A stretch of DNA of 64,000 bases from assembly GCF_900129705.1 (NCBI RefSeq), contig NZ_FQWO01000002.1, positions 372,001 to 436,000 on the forward strand. Reading direction: 5' to 3'. Below are positions 26,531 to 35,159 of this stretch, piece by piece (the first letter of the stretch is position 1; each line of letters begins with the position of its first letter). The translations under genes were made by a program, and so were the position numbers. The notes beneath the pieces were generated by a model that searched no databases, was not told the origin of the DNA, and was given only the letters and a program-made list of their open reading frames with translations. Source of the DNA: Flavobacterium granuli. Its GTDB lineage: Bacteria; Bacteroidota; Bacteroidia; Flavobacteriales; Flavobacteriaceae.

Positions 26531-26723
26531 ACTAAAAATAGAAAGAGCAATTTTAAATATTACGCAAGAGGAATTAGCAGGGAGAATAGGCGTTTCTCGT
26601 CAAACTATAAATTCTATTGAAACAAATCGTTTCGTACCATCGACTGTCTTAGCGTTAAAATTATCAATGTTGTTTGGGAAATCAGTTAATGATTTTTTTG
26701 AATTGGATGATGATGAAAAATAG
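26520..26723 (+). CDS. Small XRE-family regulator
   Basis: The 67-residue protein is almost entirely a helix-turn-helix: NITQEELAGRIGVSRQTINS then ETNRFVPSTVLALKLSMLFG, ending FFELDDDEK. It is the type of stand-alone XRE regulator seen next to small membrane proteins. It overlaps the upstream gene by 11 nt, indicating translational coupling. Confidence 0.9.
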   Translation: MKNRLKIERAILNITQEELAGRIGVSRQTINSIETNRFVPSTVLALKLSMLFGKSVNDFFELDDDEK

Positions 26724-26861
26724 TAGCCAATAGCTTGTGTTTTTAATAAATTATGGAGATTACAGAGCCTTTAGTAACAAAGCGTAGTGAAAATTTGTGA
26801 AATTCGTGTGCAATAATTCAAAATTCCTTACTTTCGCACATCGATTAAAGAAAAGGATAAA

Positions 26862-29800
26862 ATGAGCACAAAATTTACTGAATACAAAGGACTTGACTTG
26901 CCAACTGTAGCATCGGAAGTTCTGGATTTTTGGAAGAAAGAAAACATATTCGAAAAAAGTGTAAGCACTCGTGAAGGGAACCCACCATTCGTTTTTTTTG
27001 AAGGTCCGCCTTCGGCAAACGGATTACCGGGAATTCACCACGTCATGGCGCGTGCCATCAAAGATATTTTTTGCAGATATAAAACTCAAAAAGGCTTTCA
27101 AGTGAAGCGTAAAGCGGGCTGGGATACTCATGGTTTACCTGTGGAATTAGGCACCGAAAAAGAATTAGGAATTACCAAAGAAGATATTGGAACTAAGATT
27201 TCCATTGAAGAATATAACGAGGCGTGTAAGAAAACCGTAATGCGTTATACCGATGTATGGAATGATTTGACCGAAAAAATGGGCTATTGGGTCGATATGG
27301 AAGATCCGTATGTGACTTACAAACCCAAATATATGGAAACGGTTTGGTGGATTTTGAAACAAATCTACAACAAGGATTTGATGTACAAAGGCTACACGAT
27401 CCAGCCCTATTCTCCAAAAGCGGGAACAGGATTGTCTTCGCACGAAGTGAATCAGCCGGGAAGTTACCGTGATGTGACCGATACGACTGTTGTGGCACAA
27501 TTTAAAGCGATAAATGATACTTTACCAGCAGCTTTGCAAGGCTTAGGGGATATACATATTTTGGCTTGGACTACAACGCCTTGGACTTTACCAAGTAACA
27601 CGGCATTGACCGTTGGTCCAAAAATCGATTATGTTTTAGTTAAAACCTTCAATCAATATACTTTTAGACCGATAACAGTGGTTTTGGCTAAGAATTTAGT
27701 TGCGAAACAATTCGGAAAAGGCTTTTTTGAAAGCAGCGAACCGGCTGATTTCGAGAATTTCAAAGAGGGAGATAAAAAAATACCATACCAGGTTATCGCT
27801 GAAGCAAAAGGAGCTGATTTGGTCGGGATTCGTTACGAGCAGTTGTTGCCGTTTGTGTTGCCGTACCAAAATCCGGAAAATGCGTTCAGGGTAATTTCAG
27901 GAGATTTCGTAACAACCGAAGACGGAACGGGAATTGTGCACACTGCGCCAACTTTTGGTGCCGATGATGCCAAAGTGGCCAAAGAAGCTACGCCTGAGGT
28001 GCCGCCAATGTTAGTTTTGGACGAAAACGGAACTCCGGTTCCTTTGGTAGATTTACAAGGGAAATTCACCTCACACATGGGTGAATATGCCGGTAAATAT
28101 GTAAAAAATGAATATTACGATGAAGGTCAGGCGCCGGAACGTTCGATAGATGTTGAGATCGCCATTCGATTAAAAGAAGAAAATAAAGCCTTTAAAGTAG
28201 AAAAATACGTGCACAGTTATCCGCATTGCTGGAGAACTGACAAACCTATTTTGTATTATCCTTTAGATTCCTGGTTCATCAAGATTACAGAAGTTAGAGA
28301 TCGTATGTTTGACCTGAATGAAACGATTAATTGGAAGCCAAAAGCTACCGGAGAAGGTCGTTTTGGAAATTGGTTGAAAAACGCCAATGACTGGAATTTA
28401 TCACGTTCCAGATATTGGGGAATTCCATTGCCTATCTGGAGAACCGAAGATAAACAAGAAGAAATTTTAGTAGGTTCTGTTGAAGAATTATACAACGAAA
28501 TCGAAAAATCAATCGCTGCAGGTTTCCAAAAAGAAAACCCTTTCAAAGGTTTCGAAATTGGGAATATGGATGAAACGAACTATGATTTGATTGATTTGCA
28601 TAAAAATGTGGTCGATGAAATTACGTTGGTTTCAGCTTCTGGAAAACCAATGAAGCGCGAGGCTGATTTGATTGATGTTTGGTTTGACTCGGGATCGATG
28701 CCTTATGCGCAATGGCATTATCCTTTTGAAAATAAAGACAAAATCGACGAAAACAAAGACTTCCCGGCTGATTTTATCGCTGAAGGAGTGGATCAAACGC
28801 GTGGATGGTTTTATACCTTACATGCCATTGCTACTTTGGTTTTTGATAAAGTAGCCTATAAAAATGTGGTTTCAAACGGATTGGTATTAGATAAAAATGG
28901 GCAAAAAATGTCCAAACGCCTTGGTAATGCCGCAGATCCATTTGAAACTTTAGCCGAATATGGTCCTGATGCCACACGCTGGTATATGATTTCGAATGCG
29001 AATCCTTGGGATAATTTGAAATTTGACTTGGAAGGAATCGCTGAGGTACGCCGTAAATTCTTCGGAACACTTTACAATACCTATTCGTTCTTTAGTTTGT
29101 ATGCAAATATTGACGGATTCAAATATGAAGAAGCTGAAGTTCCGTTAAACGAAAGGCCTGAAATTGACCAATGGATTATTTCAGAATTGAACACTTTGAT
29201 AAAAGATGTGGACGGTTTTTATGCCGATTATGAACCGACGAAAGCTACCCGCGCTATTTCTGATTTTGTGCAGGAAAACCTGAGTAATTGGTACGTTCGT
29301 TTGTGCAGAAGACGTTTCTGGAAAGGCGAATATGCCCAAGATAAAATTGCGGCTTATCAAACTCTATATACTTGTTTATTGACCATAAGCAAGCTGAGTG
29401 CGCCTGTGGCTCCATTCTTTATGGACAAACTTTACAGAGACTTAACTCAGGCGACACAATCAGAAAAATACGATAGTGTACATTTGGCTGAGTTTCCAAA
29501 ATACGTTGAAAACTTTGTTGATAAATCGTTGGAGAGTAAAATGCAGAAGGCGCAGACCATCTCGTCACTGGTTTTATCGCTTCGTAAAAAGGAAATGATC
29601 AAGGTGCGTCAGCCTTTGCAAAAGGTAATGATACCGGTGCTTGACGAGAATCAGAGAGCCGAAATTGAGGCGGTTTCTGAGCTGATAAAAGCGGAAGTAA
29701 ACGTTAAAGAAATTCAACTTTTAGATGATGCTTCGGGTGTTTTGGTCAAACAAATCAAGCCTAATTTTAAGGCGCTCGGTCCCCGTTTTGGTAAGGACAT

Positions 29801-30263
29801 GGGCTTGGTTTCTAAGGAGATACAGGGTTTTTCTAAGGAGCAAATTAATGAATTGGATAAGCAAGGAAGCTTAAATGTTGTTATTGCAGGAAATGACGTA
29901 ACTTTAACATTAGAAGATGTCGAAATAACATCTCAAGATATTGAAGGTTGGCTGGTGGCCAATTCAAACGGAATAACGGTTGCGCTCGACATTACAATTT
30001 CTGAGGAATTGAAACAAGAGGGAATAGCAAGGGAATTAGTAAACAGAATTCAGAATATCCGTAAAGATTCGGGATTTGAAGTTACTGATAAAATTAAAGT
30101 TCAATTGAAGAGGGATGGAGCTTTAGAACAAGCGATTCTTAAAAATGAAGCCTATATTAAATCAGAAACATTAACCAGTAATTTGGTTTTTGTGGATGAA
30201 ATCGAAAACGGCACAGAAATTGAGTTTGACGAGATAAAAACAAAAATAACAATTACTAAATAA
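26862..30263 (+). CDS. ileS: Isoleucyl-tRNA synthetase, IleRS2 type
   Basis: The 1133-residue class I enzyme charges tRNA-Ile. Visible: FFEGPPSANGLPGIHHVMAR at residues 45-64 (HIGH region), an editing domain (TTPWTLPSNTALTVGP, GTGIVHTAPTFGADD), and KMSKR in GQKMSKRLGNAAD. The first signature reads G57-I58-H59-H60, so the usual HXGH is swapped to GXHH. That variant has been reported in a subset of IleRS2 enzymes and linked to extreme mupirocin resistance. Length and the absence of a C-terminal zinc module also fit IleRS2. Co-transcribed with the DksA-like gene 7 nt downstream. Confidence 0.96.
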   Translation: MSTKFTEYKGLDLPTVASEVLDFWKKENIFEKSVSTREGNPPFVFFEGPPSANGLPGIHHVMARAIKDIFCRYKTQKGFQVKRKAGWDTHGLPVELGTEKELGITKEDIGTKISIEEYNEACKKTVMRYTDVWNDLTEKMGYWVDMEDPYVTYKPKYMETVWWILKQIYNKDLMYKGYTIQPYSPKAGTGLSSHEVNQPGSYRDVTDTTVVAQFKAINDTLPAALQGLGDIHILAWTTTPWTLPSNTALTVGPKIDYVLVKTFNQYTFRPITVVLAKNLVAKQFGKGFFESSEPADFENFKEGDKKIPYQVIAEAKGADLVGIRYEQLLPFVLPYQNPENAFRVISGDFVTTEDGTGIVHTAPTFGADDAKVAKEATPEVPPMLVLDENGTPVPLVDLQGKFTSHMGEYAGKYVKNEYYDEGQAPERSIDVEIAIRLKEENKAFKVEKYVHSYPHCWRTDKPILYYPLDSWFIKITEVRDRMFDLNETINWKPKATGEGRFGNWLKNANDWNLSRSRYWGIPLPIWRTEDKQEEILVGSVEELYNEIEKSIAAGFQKENPFKGFEIGNMDETNYDLIDLHKNVVDEITLVSASGKPMKREADLIDVWFDSGSMPYAQWHYPFENKDKIDENKDFPADFIAEGVDQTRGWFYTLHAIATLVFDKVAYKNVVSNGLVLDKNGQKMSKRLGNAADPFETLAEYGPDATRWYMISNANPWDNLKFDLEGIAEVRRKFFGTLYNTYSFFSLYANIDGFKYEEAEVPLNERPEIDQWIISELNTLIKDVDGFYADYEPTKATRAISDFVQENLSNWYVRLCRRRFWKGEYAQDKIAAYQTLYTCLLTISKLSAPVAPFFMDKLYRDLTQATQSEKYDSVHLAEFPKYVENFVDKSLESKMQKAQTISSLVLSLRKKEMIKVRQPLQKVMIPVLDENQRAEIEAVSELIKAEVNVKEIQLLDDASGVLVKQIKPNFKALGPRFGKDMGLVSKEIQGFSKEQINELDKQGSLNVVIAGNDVTLTLEDVEITSQDIEGWLVANSNGITVALDITISEELKQEGIARELVNRIQNIRKDSGFEVTDKIKVQLKRDGALEQAILKNEAYIKSETLTSNLVFVDEIENGTEIEFDEIKTKITITK

Positions 30264-30270
30264 TTAGATT

Positions 30271-30651
30271 ATGGTAGATGAAGCAACAAGATACTCCGAT
30301 GCCGATTTGGCTGAGTTCAAAGAAATAATTCTAAAAAAAATTGAAAAAGCACAAGCCGACTTAGACTTAATAAAAAGCGCCTATATGAATGATTTGAATA
30401 ATGGAACCGATGATACATCGCCTACATTTAAAGCATTCGAAGAAGGAAGTGAAACGATGTCAAAGGAAGCTAATTCGCAACTGGCCATTCGTCAGGAGAA
30501 GTTTATTCGTGATTTAAAAAACGCTTTATTCCGTGTGGAAAACAAGACCTATGGAATCTGTAAAGTAACAGGGAAACTGATCAATAAAGACAGATTGAAA
30601 ATTGTTCCTCATGCTACGATGAGTATAGAAGCAAAAAATTTACAACGATAA
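30271..30651 (+). CDS. DksA/TraR-like protein lacking zinc cysteines
   Basis: The 126-residue protein has the helical coiled-coil followed by the DksA/TraR C-terminal region (VENKTYGICKVTGKLINKDR). At the C-x2-C-x17-C-x2-C positions it has C97, T100, S118 and A121, so only one zinc ligand remains while the spacing is kept. DksA binds RNA polymerase and works with ppGpp; a paralogue in Pseudomonas is partly zinc-independent. Start ATG 30271, 7 nt after ileS. It is probably a regulator of RNA polymerase, but this is inferred from the fold. Confidence 0.85.
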   Translation: MVDEATRYSDADLAEFKEIILKKIEKAQADLDLIKSAYMNDLNNGTDDTSPTFKAFEEGSETMSKEANSQLAIRQEKFIRDLKNALFRVENKTYGICKVTGKLINKDRLKIVPHATMSIEAKNLQR

Positions 30652-30675
30652 TCGACTTTCGTTATATAAATATTT

Positions 30676-30702
30676 AACGCTCCATTGGGAGCGTTTTTTT
30701 TG
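30676..30702 (+). terminator. Terminator after the ileS unit
   Basis: ACGCTCC and GGGAGCGT form a short perfect stem followed by eight T, 25 nt after the stop of the DksA-like gene. Confidence 0.88.
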
Positions 30703-30739
30703 ATTAAATTATTACTTTTACGCACTTAAAATTTAAAAA

Positions 30740-31342
30740 ATGTCATTACGAAAAGCATATTTACTGGTTTTCCTTATATTAATTGTTGATCAGCTTTCTA
30801 AAATATATGTAAAAACCAATTTTATATTAGGAGAAGAGGTAGGCGTTTTTAAATGGTTCAAAATTCTGTTCATTGAGAATGAAGGGATGGCCTGGGGAAC
30901 AGAAATTCCGGGAGCTTATGGCAAATTGATTCTTACGCTTTTTAGATTGGTTGCTGTTGGAGGAATTGGCTATTGGTTGTGGGATTCTGTAGAGAGAAAA
31001 CACAGCTCTAATTATTTGATTGTTGCCATTGCGCTGATTCTTGCCGGAGCTTTTGGCAATATAATAGATTCGGTTTTTTACGGATTAATTTTCAATGACA
31101 GTCATGCTCAATTGGCGACTTTGTTTTCAGAGAATCCTTACGGGACTTTGTTTCACGGAAAGGTGGTTGATATGTTTTATTTTCCTTTTTGGCATGGAAA
31201 TTTACCAAGTTGGTTGCCATTTTGGGGCGGAAAAGAATTTACTTTTTTCAATGCCATTTTCAATGTTGCCGATATGGCGATTTCAACAGGAGTTGGGATT
31301 TTGATTTTTTTCAATAAAAAAGCGTTTCATCATCACGAATAG
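30740..31342 (+). CDS. lspA: Lipoprotein signal peptidase
   Basis: LspA cleaves signal peptides of lipoproteins in the inner membrane. The 200-residue protein has four membrane spans, the conserved start VDQLSKIYVKTNF, the N-terminal Asp region AGAFGNIIDSVFYG, and the second catalytic Asp in FNVADMAISTG. It is longer than the E. coli enzyme because of an insertion before VVDMFYFPFW, as is usual in Bacteroidota. Confidence 0.96.
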   Translation: MSLRKAYLLVFLILIVDQLSKIYVKTNFILGEEVGVFKWFKILFIENEGMAWGTEIPGAYGKLILTLFRLVAVGGIGYWLWDSVERKHSSNYLIVAIALILAGAFGNIIDSVFYGLIFNDSHAQLATLFSENPYGTLFHGKVVDMFYFPFWHGNLPSWLPFWGGKEFTFFNAIFNVADMAISTGVGILIFFNKKAFHHHE

Positions 31343-31359
31343 ATTTAAGATTTATATAT

Positions 31360-31400
31360 AAAAAAAGACCTGTTTCATAATCTGAAACAGGTCTTTTTTA
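31360..31400. terminator. Bidirectional terminator
   Basis: AAAAAAGACCTGTTTCA and TGAAACAGGTCTTTTTT form a near-perfect 16-bp stem. It separates lspA (plus) from the small lipoprotein gene (minus). Confidence 0.92.
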
Positions 31401-31601
31401 TTTTTTATTTTGTCCCGGAGCATACCGTTTAGCGCTTTTGTCTCCATTGAGTTTTTTAGCCTGTCCCGGAGGGAGTTGTTTTGATTTAAATGATGTTCGA
31501 CTTGAGCTAGTACCCACTCTAACAGCACAGTTTGATAATGAAAAAGCAAATGCAGCTACTAAAAGAATTGTCGTAAATCTCGAATATTGAAATATTTTCA
31601 T
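31398..31601 (-). CDS. Small lipoprotein with LPPGQ motif
   Basis: The frame reaches 31631, but ATG 31601 (MKIFQYSRFTTILLVAAFAF) gives a lipoprotein signal with lipobox LSNC. The ~67-residue product ends in a basic tail with two related motifs, LPPGQAKKLNG and KRYAPGQNKK. Short proteins with this LPPGQ...APG tail are common in Bacteroidota and are sometimes named quinol oxidase subunit 4, without functional evidence I know of. Confidence 0.75.
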   Translation of the reverse strand: MKIFQYSRFTTILLVAAFAFSLSNCAVRVGTSSSRTSFKSKQLPPGQAKKLNGDKSAKRYAPGQNKK

Positions 31602-31633
31602 AGTTTTATTTTTGTAAAAGTACGAATTCAAAA

Positions 31634-32206
31634 TTAAAACGAATAAACCTCATTCGGCGTTACGCAATAATCCAGTTTTATGTCGTCTTCAAAAACATCT
31701 GTAATCAATTCTTCGGCTTCAAAGAAGGAAAGACCTATTTTAATGGTTTCAGGCTTGCACTCAGAGAGAAATTTATCATAAAACCCTTTGCCGTAACCCA
31801 CCCGGTGTCCTGTTTTATCGTAGGCTAAAAGTGGGACAAAAACAACCTCGATTTTATGCGAAGGAACTTCAATTCCATCAATGGGTTCGGGGATATGGTA
31901 CTCGTTTTTTTTGATTTTAGTATTGTCTGTCAGTAAGAAATGGGTCATTTTTCTGGTTTCAAAATCAGCTTTTGAAATAATTGTTTCTTTGTCTTTACCT
32001 GAAAGTAAATGTAATATCAATTCAGTGTCGACTTCCTTTTGTTCGGTAATGGGCAGAAAAACATGAAAGTAGCTTTTCTCCCAAATGGGAAGATCTAGTA
32101 ATTTATTGGCAATAGCTAAACTCATTTCTTCTCTTTCCTTTTCAGAAAGTTGTTTTCTTAAGTCTTTGTATTTTGAGCGTAATTCTTTTTTAGTTGTTTG
32201 CTTCAT
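31634..32206 (-). CDS. 5-formyltetrahydrofolate cyclo-ligase
   Basis: The enzyme converts 5-formyl-THF to 5,10-methenyl-THF using ATP. The 190-residue protein has KKELRSKYKDLRKQL at the N-terminus and the ATP-binding signature TGHRVGYGKGFYDKFL. The length is normal. The start overlaps the end of the AstE/AspA-like gene by 17 nt, so they form one operon. Confidence 0.95.
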   Translation of the reverse strand: MKQTTKKELRSKYKDLRKQLSEKEREEMSLAIANKLLDLPIWEKSYFHVFLPITEQKEVDTELILHLLSGKDKETIISKADFETRKMTHFLLTDNTKIKKNEYHIPEPIDGIEVPSHKIEVVFVPLLAYDKTGHRVGYGKGFYDKFLSECKPETIKIGLSFFEAEELITDVFEDDIKLDYCVTPNEVYSF

Positions 32207-33167
32207 CGATTGATTTTGATATATGATAAATAGCGTCTCCTTGATAGACTATAGGAGAATGGTTTGCATTGATAATGTAGCCGTCATTTGGCGCTTTTAC
32301 TTTGCGTTCAAATTTACCAAAAGGGTCTGTAATGGTTGCAAGAACGGCTCCTTTTTTTACAAAACTGCCTATGGTTTTAAAATCATGTAGCAAGCCTGAA
32401 CAGGATGCTCTTACCCAAGTTGATTTTTCAATATATGTAGTTTCTGAATTTGGTTTTTCTATTATATGTTTTGGGTTTAACATATTCAGATGAGATAAAA
32501 TTCGCTTTGCTCCTGCAACTCCAGCATCAGAGATGGACTCATTGATATCGAGCGATTTTCCACCTTCAAAAAGCAACATTTTGACATTTAATTTATCGCT
32601 TGAACTTCTAAAGGAACCGGAAATGTTCTTGGAAAGTAATGTAAATGGGGCGTTAAAAACATCGGCTAATGTTTTTAGTTCGGGATTGTTTGGCGTCAAG
32701 CGAATCTGAGGGACGTTGAATCTGCTGGCGCCTCCGGCATGAAAGTCAACCGCATAATCAACGATTGGCATGATTTCAGTCAAAATATGGTATGCAAATC
32801 TGCTGGCAAGCGAACCATTTTTACTTCCCGGGAAAACACGGTTTAAGTCTCTGCCGTCAGGAAATTCTCTAGATCTATTGATAAAACCAAACATGTTAAT
32901 TATGGGAATACAAATAATGGTTCCCTTTTGGGGTTTGTTGATTTTTTTTGAGATAAGTTGGCGCACAATTTCGATACCGTTGATTTCATCACCATGAATT
33001 CCAGCCGAAAAAAGAACAACCGGACCGTCAATTTTAGAACGTTGTACAATGATTGGAATCTTAAGTTTGGCTGTGTTGTGCAACTTGGCAATTTCCATGT
33101 CGATTGTTTTGCTTTCGCCGGCTAAGACGGTTTCTCCTAAAATGGTGATGGTTTTTATGTTTTTCAT
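32190..33167 (-). CDS. Succinylglutamate desuccinylase/aspartoacylase-like
   Basis: The 325-residue zinc-dependent deacylase has the metal motif in FSAGIHGDEINGIEIVRQLI (H-x2-E), an arginine-rich substrate region RDLNRVFPGS, and the third ligand His in YAVDFHAGG. Its C-terminal region has a beta-strand subdomain (SGLLHDFKTIGSFVKKGAVL). The substrate is uncertain; the family includes AstE and AspA and many uncharacterised members. Confidence 0.88.
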   Translation of the reverse strand: MKNIKTITILGETVLAGESKTIDMEIAKLHNTAKLKIPIIVQRSKIDGPVVLFSAGIHGDEINGIEIVRQLISKKINKPQKGTIICIPIINMFGFINRSREFPDGRDLNRVFPGSKNGSLASRFAYHILTEIMPIVDYAVDFHAGGASRFNVPQIRLTPNNPELKTLADVFNAPFTLLSKNISGSFRSSSDKLNVKMLLFEGGKSLDINESISDAGVAGAKRILSHLNMLNPKHIIEKPNSETTYIEKSTWVRASCSGLLHDFKTIGSFVKKGAVLATITDPFGKFERKVKAPNDGYIINANHSPIVYQGDAIYHISKSIDEANN

Positions 33168-33280
33168 GGGGAATAAAAAATCTAAATGTAGAAATAATTA
33201 TTTGGATTTCGTAAATTTGAAATGAATTCAAGACAGAACTTCAAATTAATAAATCACCTACAGCTCTAAGTACCATCGCG

Positions 33281-33288
33281 TATCTTTG
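33281..33288 (+). promoter_or_regulatory. uvrC promoter -7 element TATCTTTG
   Basis: An exact TANNTTTG match 15 nt before ATG 33304, which implies a very short leader. Confidence 0.6.
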
Positions 33289-33303
33289 TGAAATAAAATT
33301 ATA

Positions 33304-35103
33304 ATGCAAAACCCAACTCTCGAACTTCAAATTCAAACCTTGCCTGATGGTCCCGGTGTGTATCAATATTATGATAAACAGGGCAAGATTTTATATGTAG
33401 GCAAAGCCAAGAATTTAAAAAAAAGAGTTTCTTCTTATTTCAATAAAATTCATGATACGGCCAAAACCAATGTCCTTGTCAAGAAGATTGTAACGATTAA
33501 ACACATTGTTGTTCCTACTGAAACCGATGCGCTTTTATTGGAAAATAATCTAATTAAAACATTGCAGCCCAGATATAATGTGCTGTTGCGCGATGACAAA
33601 AGTTATCCTTGGCTGTGTATCAAGAAAGAGCCTTTTTCAAGAATTTTTGCCACCAGAAGAATGGTGAAAGATGGTTCAGAGTATTTTGGCCCGTATACTA
33701 GTTTTAAGACGGTAAATACCATTTTAGAGCTGATAAAGGAATTGTATCCGCTTCGAACTTGTAATTATGATTTAAGCGAATCCAATATAGAAAGCGGGAA
33801 ATTCAGGGTTTGTCTCGAATATCATATTGGTAATTGCAAAGGACCTTGTGAAGGATATGAAACTTTAGAACATTATCAAAAACAAGTTGATGCGATTCGC
33901 GAAATACTGAAAGGAAATTTCAAGGAAAGCATGAAAGATTTCAAAAGAGTGATGATGGAGCTAGCTCAGAACATGCATTTTGAAGAAGCACAGAAAATCA
34001 AGGAAAAAATAGAAGTACTTGAGAATTATCAATCGCGTTCGACTATTGTAAATCCAAAAATAACTAATGTGGATGTGTTTTCGATCGTTTCGGATGAAAG
34101 TGCGGCTTATGTGAATTTCCTGCAAATTTCTCACGGTTCAATCATCCGATCGCATACGATGGAAATCAAAAAGAAGCTGGAAGAAACTGATGAAGAGTTG
34201 TTGGAATTAGCAATAATAGAACTCAGAGAGCGTTTTCAATTGCTGTCTAAAGAAGTTATTGTGCCGTTTTCAGTTGATTTGGGAGAAAAGATAAAGGTCA
34301 CCGTTCCACAGTTGGGAGATAAAAAGCAGATATTGGATCTTTCGATTCGAAATGCTAAGTTTTATAGAATTGAACAGCTGAAACAATTGCAAATTGTGGA
34401 TCCTGACAGGCATGCCAATAGAATTATGGCGCAGATGCAAAAAGACCTACGACTTCATGTGGAACCACGTCATATAGAGTGTTTTGACAATTCGAATATT
34501 CAGGGTACCAATCCGGTGGCCGCTTGTGTGGTTTTCAAAGATGGAAAACCCAGTAAAAAAGACTACCGTCATTTTAATATAAAAACGGTCGAAGGACCTG
34601 ATGATTTTGCTTCGATGCAAGAAGTAGTTTACCGTCGCTACAAGAGACTCTTGGATGAAAAGGAGCCTTTGCCACAGCTGATTATTATTGATGGGGGGAA
34701 AGGGCAGTTGTCTTCGGCATTGAAGAGTTTGGATGAACTGGGGCTAAGGGGGAAAATAGCTATAATTGGTATTGCCAAAAGGTTGGAGGAATTATTTTAT
34801 CCCGGTGATTCTGTTCCTTTATATTTAGATAAGAAATCGGAGACTTTAAAGGTAATTCAGCAATTGAGAAATGAGGCGCATCGATTTGGAATCACACACC
34901 ACAGGGATAAAAGAAGTAAATCGGCTTTAAATTCTTCGATAGAATCGATTCCTGGAATTGGAGAGAAAACGATGTTGACGCTAATTCAACATTTTAAAAG
35001 TGTTAAAAGATTAAAGTTAGCCACAGAAAAGGAAATTTCGGACGTTATAGGTGTATCGAAAGCCAAAAAAATTACCGACTTTTACAAAACGATGCAGAGT
35101 TAA
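33304..35103 (+). CDS. uvrC: Excinuclease ABC subunit C
   Basis: UvrC makes the two incisions in nucleotide excision repair. The 599-residue protein shows the N-terminal GIY-YIG nuclease (PDGPGVYQYYDKQGKILYVG), a UVR region with EEAQKIKEKIEVLENY, the RNase H-like C-terminal nuclease (ECFDNSNIQGTNPVAACVVF, then IIDGGKGQLSSAL and HRFGITHHRDKRSK), and the helix-hairpin-helix SIPGIGEKTMLTLIQHFKSV. Length and domain order are normal. Confidence 0.98.
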   Translation: MQNPTLELQIQTLPDGPGVYQYYDKQGKILYVGKAKNLKKRVSSYFNKIHDTAKTNVLVKKIVTIKHIVVPTETDALLLENNLIKTLQPRYNVLLRDDKSYPWLCIKKEPFSRIFATRRMVKDGSEYFGPYTSFKTVNTILELIKELYPLRTCNYDLSESNIESGKFRVCLEYHIGNCKGPCEGYETLEHYQKQVDAIREILKGNFKESMKDFKRVMMELAQNMHFEEAQKIKEKIEVLENYQSRSTIVNPKITNVDVFSIVSDESAAYVNFLQISHGSIIRSHTMEIKKKLEETDEELLELAIIELRERFQLLSKEVIVPFSVDLGEKIKVTVPQLGDKKQILDLSIRNAKFYRIEQLKQLQIVDPDRHANRIMAQMQKDLRLHVEPRHIECFDNSNIQGTNPVAACVVFKDGKPSKKDYRHFNIKTVEGPDDFASMQEVVYRRYKRLLDEKEPLPQLIIIDGGKGQLSSALKSLDELGLRGKIAIIGIAKRLEELFYPGDSVPLYLDKKSETLKVIQQLRNEAHRFGITHHRDKRSKSALNSSIESIPGIGEKTMLTLIQHFKSVKRLKLATEKEISDVIGVSKAKKITDFYKTMQS

Positions 35104-35159
35104 AACAGGCCGGACAATTCCAGTAAAGTAAATTAATCCCTTTAAAAATAAACACTTTT

